Assembly (NCBI GenBank): GCA_007135295.1
Contig: SLJD01000002.1
Span: 1 to 6,725, forward strand
Length of the DNA: 6,725 nt
Direction of reading: 5' to 3'
Origin: Phycisphaerales bacterium
GTDB taxonomy: Bacteria; Planctomycetota; Phycisphaerae; Phycisphaerales; SM1A02
In this document: positions 1 through 6,725 of the stretch, piece by piece
Numbering within the stretch: the first letter of the stretch is position 1
Layout of the letters: each line of letters opens with the position of its first letter
Notes under the pieces: model-generated
Databases searched by the model: none
Told to the model about the DNA's origin: nothing
The model's input: only the letters and a program-made list of their open reading frames with translations
Translations under genes and position numbers: made by a program

Positions 1-2
1 GC

Positions 3-1133
3 TCGTCGACCTCGGCCATGGACGCGGGAAGCGGGTTCAATGTCGACGGCGCGGTGAATCGTCCGGCGAATCCCGGGCAGTCATGGATCGCGCGAGCCGG
101 GATCCGGCCGTTCGGCCTGGTGGACTTCGACTCCTTCTCCCTACCGCTCCCGAGCCCGGATGGCCAGTTTGTCGCGACACAGGCGGGCATCGCGCCGACA
201 TGGAGCACCGCACTTGCCGAGCCGGATGCTGAGCCGCCGTCGGCGACGCGCGTCGAGATTCATCGCGTGCTGTATGACGCGGACCCGGAACGTGACCAAC
301 GGGCCATCGAGTTCGTCGCGAGCGTTTCCGAAGCGACGCTGCTCGGGCGAAGCGCCGACAATCGCGGCTTTCTGATCGAAGCCCCGCAGGACGACGGCTC
401 ACGATGGATCGGCAAAGCGCACTGGCATACCGGCGAGGTCGACTGGCTCGTGCAGGACGAGTACGTCAACGCATTCGCTACGTTCAGCCACAACGGCCAC
501 CTCGCGTGGTCGCGGCGGGCCATTGACGGGGAGCATTACGAACTTGTCGTGCGAACCCGTGACGGTGATGAATGGACCATGCCGGCCGAGGGCGGCGACT
601 GGCTCATGCCGGTCTGGTCTGATGCGGATGACTGGCTGTTTGTGCTTCGCCTTGACGGCGATGTGCTGAGTGCCATACACGCCAATGCATCGAGTTATGT
701 CGCCTTTCGTCAGTCCCGACAGGGGCAGACCCTCGCCCATGGCGCAACGACGGACACGGCGTATCAGACCATGAACTCGACCGTCACCCGTCCGGTTCAG
801 CGCGAGGTGAACCATCAGCTCATCTTTTGGCACCCGGCCGAAGCGACGATGGCGGTCTGGCGGCCGCGGAGCCGGCGTCGTCCCATGGAGTTGCTCGAGC
901 CGGGCGCCTTCGCTGCGGAGATCGATCGGCGCGACGTGGCTCTCGTCAGCACTGAGCAAAGCGTCCAACAGCAGCAGATCGGCCAGCGCGGACAGCGTGC
1001 CGAACTGATGTCTGGCACGTACGTGGTGCGTAGCATCGATCGTGAGGATTGGGATTACCTTGTGTTTTCGCTTGACCACCTGCACCGGGTCGGCATCGGT
1101 GCAATGAAGCTGCTCGACCCGCGCGATGACTGA
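3..1133 (+). CDS. WD40/PD40-like (TolB-type) beta-propeller protein, 5'-partial
   Basis: The reading frame is open to the left edge (in-frame codons from base 3, no stop), so the gene probably begins upstream; the first in-window ATG is at 18 but has no clear ribosome site. About 376 residues are visible. Four spaced segments resemble the PD40 pattern, an aromatic residue followed by S-P-D-G and a short hydrophobic strand: LPSPDGQFVATQ (near residue 50, counting from base 3), TFSHNGHLAWSR (near 160), PVWSDADDWLFVLR (near 203) and IFWHPAEATMAVWR (near 274). This is the signature of TolB/WD40-like propellers, which usually act as protein- or ligand-binding platforms in the periplasm or at the envelope. 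The C-terminal part has a Gln-rich stretch (VQQQQIGQRGQR) and a final strand-like segment. No catalytic motif is visible. Any signal peptide or lipobox would lie outside the window. The coding call is firm; the fold is likely; the role is unknown. Confidence 0.82.
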   Translation, partial: SSTSAMDAGSGFNVDGAVNRPANPGQSWIARAGIRPFGLVDFDSFSLPLPSPDGQFVATQAGIAPTWSTALAEPDAEPPSATRVEIHRVLYDADPERDQRAIEFVASVSEATLLGRSADNRGFLIEAPQDDGSRWIGKAHWHTGEVDWLVQDEYVNAFATFSHNGHLAWSRRAIDGEHYELVVRTRDGDEWTMPAEGGDWLMPVWSDADDWLFVLRLDGDVLSAIHANASSYVAFRQSRQGQTLAHGATTDTAYQTMNSTVTRPVQREVNHQLIFWHPAEATMAVWRPRSRRRPMELLEPGAFAAEIDRRDVALVSTEQSVQQQQIGQRGQRAELMSGTYVVRSIDREDWDYLVFSLDHLHRVGIGAMKLLDPRDD

Positions 1134-1145
1134 CCGTTTGAAATT

Positions 1146-1163
1146 TCCGGGGAAGCCGCCGGA
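1146..1163. terminator. Weak hairpin in the convergent gap, possible bidirectional terminator
   Basis: The 42 bp between the two convergent stop codons (1134-1175) contain TCCGG at 1146-1150 and its complement CCGGA at 1159-1163, giving a 5-bp stem with an 8-base loop. On the minus-strand side it is followed by an A/T patch (AAATTT) but not by a true T run. A second GC-rich stem, CGGCG/CGCCG at 1181-1194, lies just inside the 3' end of the lipoprotein gene. Position favours a terminator; the short stem and missing U tract argue against a strong one. Confidence 0.2.
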
Positions 1164-1175
1164 CCAGGCAGTCGT

Positions 1176-1685
1176 TCAGTCGGCGTGGGCGCCGGCAACT
1201 TCCGCGTCTTCCCCCGACGCCACGCCGGAGAACCGGGCCCGAGGCCGTCTCAGGCCGGCATCTTGCAGTGCGCGGGCGAATTCATCCGGCGTGGTGTATT
1301 CAATGGAGCCGCTGACCTCGATCGCGTCAGGTGTTGGTGCTGCGATGTCCTCGTCCGCGAGCAGAAAGACGACCGGCAGATCGAAGCGGGTGGAGTCGTG
1401 CGGCGCCAGCGTCGCGGGTGAGGCCCATCGGCCGTCATACACAGCAACGGAAGCAGCCGATGCGGAGTACGTCACTTCATGCAGGCCGATCTCTTCACCG
1501 CTTCGGTTTGATACTTCGATGGTAATGTGGTACATCGCGGCCTCGTCGGTGGACCGCCCGGGCTGGAAGTTGACAACCTCAACCGATGGTGCCGGCGTCA
1601 GGGCGCAGCCGGCCGTCAGCGCAGCAGCGCCGCAGAAACTGGCCATCGCAACAGCGGATCGCAAACGGTGGATCAACCGACACAT
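1176..1685 (-). CDS. LEA14-like (LEA type 2) lipoprotein, 169 aa
   Basis: The N-terminus is a lipoprotein signal: basic n-region (R3, H6, R7, R9), hydrophobic stretch A11-L23, then LTAGC with the lipid-attachment Cys at 27. Thr rather than Leu at -3 makes the lipobox slightly unusual. Ala follows the Cys, with no Asp retention signal, so outer-membrane sorting is plausible. From about residue 34 to 135 the pattern fits the LEA type 2 / WHy domain, a fibronectin-III-like beta sandwich: an opening SVEVVNF strand, an ITIEVSNRSGEEIGLHEVTYS core (the slot where NPN-type residues usually sit), a G-x-W-A loop, then a P-H-D-S-T-R-F-D-L-P-V strand typical of 'pa.gs..v.lPv'. The tail from about 136 is Ala/Arg-rich and looks disordered. 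The first ATG is preferred because the internal Met14 would remove the basic n-region; no good Shine-Dalgarno precedes it, which fits translation coupled to the gene 27 bp upstream. Partner and function are unknown. Confidence 0.85.
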   Translation of the reverse strand: MCRLIHRLRSAVAMASFCGAAALTAGCALTPAPSVEVVNFQPGRSTDEAAMYHITIEVSNRSGEEIGLHEVTYSASAASVAVYDGRWASPATLAPHDSTRFDLPVVFLLADEDIAAPTPDAIEVSGSIEYTTPDEFARALQDAGLRRPRARFSGVASGEDAEVAGAHAD

Positions 1686-1712
1686 GCCCGGAGAATACCC
1701 CCGGACGTCTGC

Positions 1713-2162
1713 TCAGTCGAGCCGAACCCAGATGTCGTCATACGCGCCGGCGAAGACCAGTGAGAGAGCTTCGGGCTCAGCGAAGTGGGCGGCGTACAGG
1801 TGCCACTGTACGGAAAGCGCTGTCAGGATGACCAGACCGAGCCATGCAGCCACTTCTCCGGCGAGGTGGGTCCGGATACGGAACATACTCCAGGTTGCGA
1901 CCAAGACCGTCAGGACCTTGAAGCAGGAGAGTGAGAACGCCGAGTTGGTCGAGTTGATGACCATGACCGCAATCGGGTTGGCCTCATGCATGCCAATCGT
2001 CCGAAGATAAGACAAGGTCATCACAAGATCGACCATGCTGAGCACCACAATTCCTACCAGCAGCACGGTGACCCGCCTGGCCCGGTCTTTTGAAGCCTTC
2101 TGCTCCGCGAGGAACAACGGATGATGCAGCGGATCGCGATGCGGATGAATGGCAGTGAACAT
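1713..2162 (-). CDS. DUF5658-like small integral membrane protein, 149 aa
   Basis: After a His-rich cytosolic-looking N-terminus (residues 1-30, ending in a basic K/R cluster) come three hydrophobic segments at about 31-53, 76-94 and 104-125. The pattern around the first two, D45-x3-T49, then G57-x2-E60-x-N62-P63 and a later K82 inside the second helix, matches what I recall of the DUF5658 family (D..T.....G..E.NP....K). The family's biochemical role is not known to me. A good Shine-Dalgarno, AAGGAA, lies six bases before the ATG, so the start is well supported. It is the first gene of a minus-strand pair with the LEA14-like lipoprotein and is divergent from the large propeller gene, so the 2163-2451 region probably holds its promoter. 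The C-terminus (AYDDIWVRLD) is short and polar. The coding call is firm; the family call is by pattern only. Confidence 0.85.
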   Translation of the reverse strand: MFTAIHPHRDPLHHPLFLAEQKASKDRARRVTVLLVGIVVLSMVDLVMTLSYLRTIGMHEANPIAVMVINSTNSAFSLSCFKVLTVLVATWSMFRIRTHLAGEVAAWLGLVILTALSVQWHLYAAHFAEPEALSLVFAGAYDDIWVRLD

Positions 2163-2167
2163 GGTTG

Positions 2168-2173
2168 TTCCTT
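2168..2173 (-). promoter_or_regulatory. Ribosome binding site of the DUF5658-like gene
   Basis: On the minus strand AAGGAA is followed by CAACC and the ATG at 2162-2160. This is near-consensus Shine-Dalgarno sequence at normal spacing and fixes the start of the membrane protein gene. Confidence 0.65.
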
Positions 2174-2193
2174 CACAGCTCCGCGGTCCCCCT

Positions 2194-2257
2194 CGTGCGA
2201 ATCCCGGCTGTTCCCCGGGCCGCTTCGGGTCGGCCGAGTGTGCAATACGTGCGAATC
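2194..2257. repeat. Pair of 10-bp direct repeats in the divergent intergenic region
   Basis: CGTGCGAATC occurs at 2194-2203 and again at 2248-2257, exactly 54 bp apart start to start (about five helical turns). The second copy overlaps the right arm of a 6-bp inverted repeat, GGCCGA at 2232-2237 with TCGGCC at 2256-2261. Flanking bases differ, so the identity is limited to ten bases. The spacing and location upstream of the DUF5658-like gene suggest paired binding sites for one regulator, but chance is not excluded. Confidence 0.35.
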
Positions 2258-2312
2258 GGCCCGGCGATGTTTATTCAACCGGCGAGCGAGGATCGAAATT
2301 CCCTGGACTGCC

Positions 2313-2341
2313 TTGCCTGCCCCCCTGTCAGGGGCTGTACA
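2313..2341 (+). promoter_or_regulatory. Possible promoter with a 13-bp palindrome in its spacer
   Basis: TTGCCT at 2313-2318 (four of six matches to the -35 consensus) and TGTACA at 2336-2341 (three of six to the -10) are separated by 17 bp. Inside that spacer lies the perfect palindrome CCCCTG-T-CAGGGG at 2322-2334. A repressor site in the spacer would be a natural way to control the downstream propeller gene. Both hexamers are weak, so this is only a candidate. Confidence 0.25.
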
Positions 2342-2440
2342 ACCAGCGTCGTCCGTCTCGCCGTCGCACTTGAGTCCGCCTTCCTACCATGCATGTGATG
2401 AACGACAGATACGAGTCTCCGGCAAACTTCGCCGATTATC

Positions 2441-2444
2441 GGAG
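2441..2444 (+). promoter_or_regulatory. Shine-Dalgarno GGAG that favours the GTG start at 2452
   Basis: GGAG is followed by seven bases (ATTGTTT) and then GTG at 2452. Neither the ATG at 2389 nor the one at 2398 has any purine-rich site at suitable spacing, so this element decides the preferred start of the large propeller gene. Confidence 0.45.
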
Positions 2445-2451
2445 ATTGTTT

Positions 2452-5400
2452 GTGTTCGCTGAATCCCTGCTGCACCCATGGAAGTGCCGGCCCGGCCGGA
2501 ACGTTTGGTCGTTGTGTCAATGCCGGCCGAATCGCCAACATGGCCGTGGCCGTCGGACGGCCGGGGCTGTGATAACTGCAGTTGTGTCTTTGCTGGCGAT
2601 CATGCAACCGGCTTCCGGCCAGCAGGAAAACCCGGTTTACGTTGATGATTCGCCGCGGGCCTGGGAATTGTTTCAGCGGGCCGGCGATCAGCGGGATGAC
2701 AACACCGGCGAAGCGGCCCGGTTGTACCAGGAGATCCTGGACGAATACGCCATGCGGCTCATGCCGGTTAGCGCGGGCCGGCCGGAGCAACTGACCGCCG
2801 CCCGCCTCCGGGTGATGCAGACGCTTCGCCGCGATGACGAACTGCTTGAACGGTACCGACTGATCGAACAGGCCGAGGCTGAACGCCTGCTCAACCGCGG
2901 AGAATTGGAACGACTTGCATGGTCGCGTCCGCTGACGAGGCCGGGCCTGGACGCGCTGTTCCAACTCAGCCAGCAGGCTGTCGAACAGGCGCGTTTCGAT
3001 GCGGCCCGGTTCTGGCTGGCGCAACTCGAGGGACATCCGGATCTCGCCGAGCAGTCCTCCCGAACACGGTTGCAGTACTGGTCCATGCGTGGCGTTGCGG
3101 GATGGTTCGCCGGCGAAGACAGTGACGTGGCGCGGGCGCGCCATGAGATGGCGCGAATCGACGAGAATGAGGCCAAGCCGTTTCTCGCCGAGCTTGATGG
3201 TCTGGAAGCGGCCGCTCCGAAGCCTGTCGGACTGACCGTCTCAACGGTGTTTGATCCCTTTGCACCGACGGCAGTTGAAGAACTGGTCGGCGAGCCGATC
3301 TGGACGATTCCGCTGGAGCAAGGTCTATACCGCAGGCAGTACGAGGATGAGGACGAGCAGCCCGACGCCGACCCGCCGGCTGATCGGGTCAATGCGCGGC
3401 TTCTGACGGTTTCGCCGGCCATGAATGAGCGGACGGTATTCATCAACGAAGGTCACACCATCCGCGCCATCGACCGTCACAGCCATCATGAACGATGGTC
3501 GTATACCGAACGATCGCACATGTCGATCATTGACAATCGCCGTGAAGTGGCCGGTGACCTGAACATGTTCGACGTCAAGGGCCGAACGCTTGTCACGCTG
3601 ACAGGCCATGCGCACACCCACCACCGGTCGAGTAGCGGCAAGGTGGTCTGCCTTGACGCGGAGAGCGGTTCTTTCCGCTGGCAGGTCGAGTTGAGTGAAA
3701 TCGGCGACGACGATGAGCTGGACGGCCTGTTCGCTCACGGCCGGCCCCTTATCGCTGATGATCGCGTTCATCTCGTTGCTCGCCGCGTCTCACGGCAGAA
3801 CGTCAGCAGCACGTATGTCGTCGCCTTGGATCTTGAAGACGGCTCGCTTGCCTGGCTGCGTCACATCGCTTCCAGTGGCGGTGTTCGAACGAACCTCGCC
3901 CGGCCGTTCTCCAGCCTTATCCATGACAGCGGCAGCCTGTTTCTCGAGTCAGCCGTGGGAGCGATGGCCCGCCTCGACGCAGCGACAGGACAGGTGCAAT
4001 GGCTTCGGCGATACCCCGTGCCGATCAATCCGGGCACCACCCAGCGCATGCCATGGGAAGTCACGACGCCAATCATGACCCGCCACGGCCTTGCGATGAT
4101 TGAGCACGGCCGCAATAGCCGCATGGTGATTGCTGATCCGGAACTCGGCGACCCACTGGCGACGTATCGGCTCGGCCGTGGTACGACGTGGGGTGATGCG
4201 CGATACCTCGTCGGCGATGAGGAAATGCTGTTCGCCGTCGGCTCGCAGATCCGCGCATTTCACGTCGATCATCTCGAGGAACCGCTCTGGGTCTTTCCGC
4301 AGGATGACTCACCCGCCGCTGACGCCACGCTGTACGGCCGCGTGCAGGCCGGCGAGGAGTTGCTGGTCATCCCGACCCGTGAGGGCCAGTACTTTGTCGA
4401 CCGATCCACCGGCGAGATCCGGGCGCATCTGCCGGATGCGACGGGCAACCCGCTGGTCTTCGACGAGCAACTGCTCGTCGCCGGTCCGAGCCGGCTCAAA
4501 TCCTACATGCCGCTCCGCGTCGCCGAAGCGATGATCCGGCGACAGATTGACGAAGAGCCGGATCATCCCGACCCAGCGATGACGCTGCTCGAACTCGGAC
4601 TTCGCGCTGAGGAGTTGGCACTTGTTCTAGAAGGCGCGCAGATAGCCGCCGATCGGATGGACGACCTCGTCGAGCCACATCCCGACGATGTTGAGCGACT
4701 GTTCACTCTCCTGCTCAATGTCTCGCCGGAACTGCTTCAGACCGGCGAAGAACCGATTGAAGCCGGCGAAACCATACACACGCTCATGTCGGACATTGCC
4801 GTCGAGCCTGAGCAGCAGGTCGAGCATTCACTCGCCCATGGGCGGTGGATCGAAACACATGACCCCGCCGCCGCGATACGGGTGTACCAGCGCATTCTTG
4901 AGCAGCCCGAACTTCGGCGGCTCAAACGGGAAGTGGACGATGTGCGGCGGCCGGCGAGTGATTGGGCGGCAGCCTATCAACTCAAGTTGGTCGGCAGGCA
5001 CGGCGACAACCTGTACGAGGATATTGCTGATGACGCGTGGGCCGCGTTCGACGCGCTTCCGGATGATGCCGGACCGGGAGATTTCCTGGCGATTCTCGAT
5101 CAGTACCCGCTGGCGCCGGCAGCGGTAGAAGCCGCGGCCCAGGCGCTTGATGCAGTTGGCGATGAGCCGAAGCCACATGAAGTGCTTGCCAACGTGCAAC
5201 ATGCGTATCGCCTGTTGTCACACACTCGGCCCGATGCAGCGGTCGATCTGCTCGAGCGGTACGTTGACGCTGCGGGCGACGCACTTGCCGATCATGAACG
5301 CGATGAACTTCATGCGTGGTTCAGCCGGCAGTACGGCGAGGATCGGGTGCCCGAACGACTGGCCGGGGACTCATCGCAGAGTGCCGGCGTTGAGACGACC

Positions 5401-6723
5401 GATCCCTCTGCCTGGAATGTGCAGCCATCAGCCGAGCGGACCTGGAGCGGGCGACTGCTTAAGCCGAAGCAGCCGACGCACCCCAGCCGGCACAACGGGC
5501 TGGCGATCATTCACACCGGCGAGTCCATCCGTGCGATTGATGTTCATAAAGGGCAGACCGCCTGGCGGGCCGACGCTGAATCATCCGTCGAGCTGCTGCG
5601 CAGCGATGAGCGAGGCGTGGTTCTGTGGCTGCAGGGCCATGGCGTGAACCCGCGCATCATGCTCCTTGATCCGCAGACCGGCGAGGAGCAGTGGGTGTCC
5701 AGCCGGCTCAGCCGGCTCCTCGACGACGGGGATCGCCTCGTCGAGCCGCCGCAGGGCACGCAGATTCACTTGCCCGATGGTCGGCCGTTCGACCCGCGTG
5801 AAGCGGTGCCGGTAGTGCTTGATGACAAGGTGCTGATCGTCCGCCGCACCGGCTCTATTGCGTGTTTCGACCTGAGCGACGGAACATTGCTCTGGACGCG
5901 CGACGGCGTGCTCGGGCAGGTCCACCTTGCTGATACACGGTCGTGGGGCATTGTCCTGGCCGGCAGCGAACAGCCGCCGCAGGAAGGCGGCCGCGCTCAA
6001 ACGGGGCGGCTCGTGGCCCTGGATCCCGACACCGGGCGGACAGTCCAGTCGCACACACCGCTCGATGACCAGCCAATCCACTGGATGGAGATCGGACCGC
6101 TCGGCATTGTCGCGTACCGCAGCGGAGCAGGGGTGGAAGTCTGCGAACTGCTCACCGGCCGCGTGGCGTGGTCGAACGGTTCAGAACGCGCCCGGCAGGC
6201 GGTTGATAGTTGGATGATCGGCCATCATGTGCTACTCGCTGACGAAAACAACGCGATGCGGTTCCTCCATGCCGATCGCGGCACAGCCGGCGCCCGGCTC
6301 GACGAGGAACTTGACGGCGACTGGAGCCGAAGCGAACTCGTGCAGGTCGCTATGCTCGATGGCGATGCGCTCGTTCAGCTTCATGAGGAACTCGCCCGAT
6401 TCAATCCCGATGGCGAGCTCACCGGACGGCTCGTCGTCAGCGAGGATCGGCAGTTCCGCCTGCCTGTGGTCCACGCCGACGGCCGGCTCATTGTCCTGAA
6501 CCAGATTCGCAGCCGGCAGGAACGCGTCGGTGACAGCGACGAACGCCGCATGGTCCACCGTTACGTGCTGTACATTGCGGACGATGACGGCCGACTCATC
6601 AGCGATATAGACATCCGCTCGGTCGAAGATCCGATCCGATCGGTTGCAGTCGAAGCCGGACATCTGCTCTTCAGCACGCAGGCGACGACATGGCTTGTCG
6701 ACATCACTGATCAGGACAGGTAA
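2452..6723 (+). CDS. Giant exported PQQ-like beta-propeller protein with helical (TPR-like) modules
   Basis: Residues are counted from GTG 2452 (1423 aa); an ATG at 2389 would add 21 residues. Basic residues (RGRR, ending at 35), a hydrophobic core (about 37-51) and PASG|QQ near 56/57 form a Sec-type signal peptide with an over-long n-region; a TTG at 2512 would give a more normal one. About 65-260 is helical and TPR-like (EAARLYQEIL near 87). Propeller 1 (about 320-690) has blades with the PQQ-repeat pattern, alternating hydrophobics then L-D-x-x-T/S-G-x-x-x-W: W349, W410, W468, W517 and W613, plus degenerate blades. About 684-990 is again helical (AAAIRVYQRIL near 806). Propeller 2 (about 1010-1423) has W1038, W1081, W1148 and W1239, and a closing strand at the C-terminus. 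No CxxCH haem site or vicinal Cys pair is present, so a structural or binding role, as in BamB-type propellers, is more likely than dehydrogenase activity. Probably periplasmic or at the envelope. Confidence 0.88.
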   Translation: MFAESLLHPWKCRPGRNVWSLCQCRPNRQHGRGRRTAGAVITAVVSLLAIMQPASGQQENPVYVDDSPRAWELFQRAGDQRDDNTGEAARLYQEILDEYAMRLMPVSAGRPEQLTAARLRVMQTLRRDDELLERYRLIEQAEAERLLNRGELERLAWSRPLTRPGLDALFQLSQQAVEQARFDAARFWLAQLEGHPDLAEQSSRTRLQYWSMRGVAGWFAGEDSDVARARHEMARIDENEAKPFLAELDGLEAAAPKPVGLTVSTVFDPFAPTAVEELVGEPIWTIPLEQGLYRRQYEDEDEQPDADPPADRVNARLLTVSPAMNERTVFINEGHTIRAIDRHSHHERWSYTERSHMSIIDNRREVAGDLNMFDVKGRTLVTLTGHAHTHHRSSSGKVVCLDAESGSFRWQVELSEIGDDDELDGLFAHGRPLIADDRVHLVARRVSRQNVSSTYVVALDLEDGSLAWLRHIASSGGVRTNLARPFSSLIHDSGSLFLESAVGAMARLDAATGQVQWLRRYPVPINPGTTQRMPWEVTTPIMTRHGLAMIEHGRNSRMVIADPELGDPLATYRLGRGTTWGDARYLVGDEEMLFAVGSQIRAFHVDHLEEPLWVFPQDDSPAADATLYGRVQAGEELLVIPTREGQYFVDRSTGEIRAHLPDATGNPLVFDEQLLVAGPSRLKSYMPLRVAEAMIRRQIDEEPDHPDPAMTLLELGLRAEELALVLEGAQIAADRMDDLVEPHPDDVERLFTLLLNVSPELLQTGEEPIEAGETIHTLMSDIAVEPEQQVEHSLAHGRWIETHDPAAAIRVYQRILEQPELRRLKREVDDVRRPASDWAAAYQLKLVGRHGDNLYEDIADDAWAAFDALPDDAGPGDFLAILDQYPLAPAAVEAAAQALDAVGDEPKPHEVLANVQHAYRLLSHTRPDAAVDLLERYVDAAGDALADHERDELHAWFSRQYGEDRVPERLAGDSSQSAGVETTDPSAWNVQPSAERTWSGRLLKPKQPTHPSRHNGLAIIHTGESIRAIDVHKGQTAWRADAESSVELLRSDERGVVLWLQGHGVNPRIMLLDPQTGEEQWVSSRLSRLLDDGDRLVEPPQGTQIHLPDGRPFDPREAVPVVLDDKVLIVRRTGSIACFDLSDGTLLWTRDGVLGQVHLADTRSWGIVLAGSEQPPQEGGRAQTGRLVALDPDTGRTVQSHTPLDDQPIHWMEIGPLGIVAYRSGAGVEVCELLTGRVAWSNGSERARQAVDSWMIGHHVLLADENNAMRFLHADRGTAGARLDEELDGDWSRSELVQVAMLDGDALVQLHEELARFNPDGELTGRLVVSEDRQFRLPVVHADGRLIVLNQIRSRQERVGDSDERRMVHRYVLYIADDDGRLISDIDIRSVEDPIRSVAVEAGHLLFSTQATTWLVDITDQDR

Positions 6724-6725
6724 AC

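Noticed and set aside
399..1085. A 228-residue minus-strand open frame opposite the first gene.
   Set aside because: It lies entirely within the PD40-propeller frame, and its His/Arg-rich product has no recognisable domain; long antisense frames are expected in GC-rich genes.
1126..2010. A 294-residue plus-strand open frame whose ATG overlaps the stop of the first gene (ATGACTGA).
   Set aside because: It runs antisense through both the lipoprotein and the membrane protein genes. Its product is Ser/Ala/Arg/Thr-rich without domains or a ribosome site, while the opposite strand has a signal peptide, lipobox, membrane helices and family motifs.
2163..2388. Possible small RNA, riboswitch or short gene in the divergent intergenic region.
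   Set aside because: Short stems are present, but no stable multi-helix fold, T-rich terminator or short frame with a ribosome site could be seen.
2275..3144. A 289-residue minus-strand open frame across the start of the giant gene.
   Set aside because: It is antisense to the signal peptide and helical region of a well-supported gene, and its product shows no motif or ordered hydrophobic pattern.
3313..3390. Acidic, Asp/Glu-rich stretch (EDEDEQPDADPP) before propeller 1, considered as a calcium-binding motif.
   Set aside because: It does not match a DxDxDG or dockerin-type spacing and is better read as a flexible linker between the helical region and the propeller.
5581..6081. A 166-residue minus-strand open frame inside propeller 2, and similar long frames elsewhere in the giant gene.
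   Set aside because: They are shadows of the propeller coding frame, whose repeated L-D-x-x-T-G-x-x-x-W blades show it to be the real one.

Overview
The window is about 60% GC and carries four protein-coding genes and no recognisable RNA gene, mobile element or CRISPR array. A very large secreted PQQ-like beta-propeller protein, a PD40-type propeller protein, a LEA14-like lipoprotein and a DUF5658-type membrane protein, with uneven Shine-Dalgarno use, suggest a Gram-negative, probably planctomycete-like (Phycisphaerae-like) bacterium. This is inferred from gene style only; there is no phylogenetic marker here.

Layout. (1) Positions 3-1133, plus strand: 3' part of a WD40/PD40 (TolB-like) beta-propeller gene that is open at the left edge. 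(2) Positions 1134-1175: a 42-bp convergent gap with a weak hairpin. (3) Positions 2162-1713 and 1685-1176, minus strand: a two-gene unit with a 27-bp gap, coding first for a small DUF5658-like membrane protein and then for a LEA14-like lipoprotein. (4) Positions 2163-2451: a divergent intergenic region with a 10-bp direct repeat pair, a 13-bp palindrome inside a weak promoter-like pair, and a Shine-Dalgarno site that favours a GTG start at 2452. (5) Positions 2452-6723, plus strand: an exported protein of about 1423 residues built as helical region, propeller, helical region, propeller. It ends two bases before the window does.

How the genes may work together. Most of the products look envelope-associated: a lipoprotein, a membrane protein, an exported propeller scaffold, and possibly the first propeller protein, whose N-terminus is missing. 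No enzyme active site is recognisable in any of them, so a shared pathway cannot be named. The most interesting structural point is the apparent internal duplication of the large protein. I found no convincing evidence of a new defence, mobile or RNA-based system.
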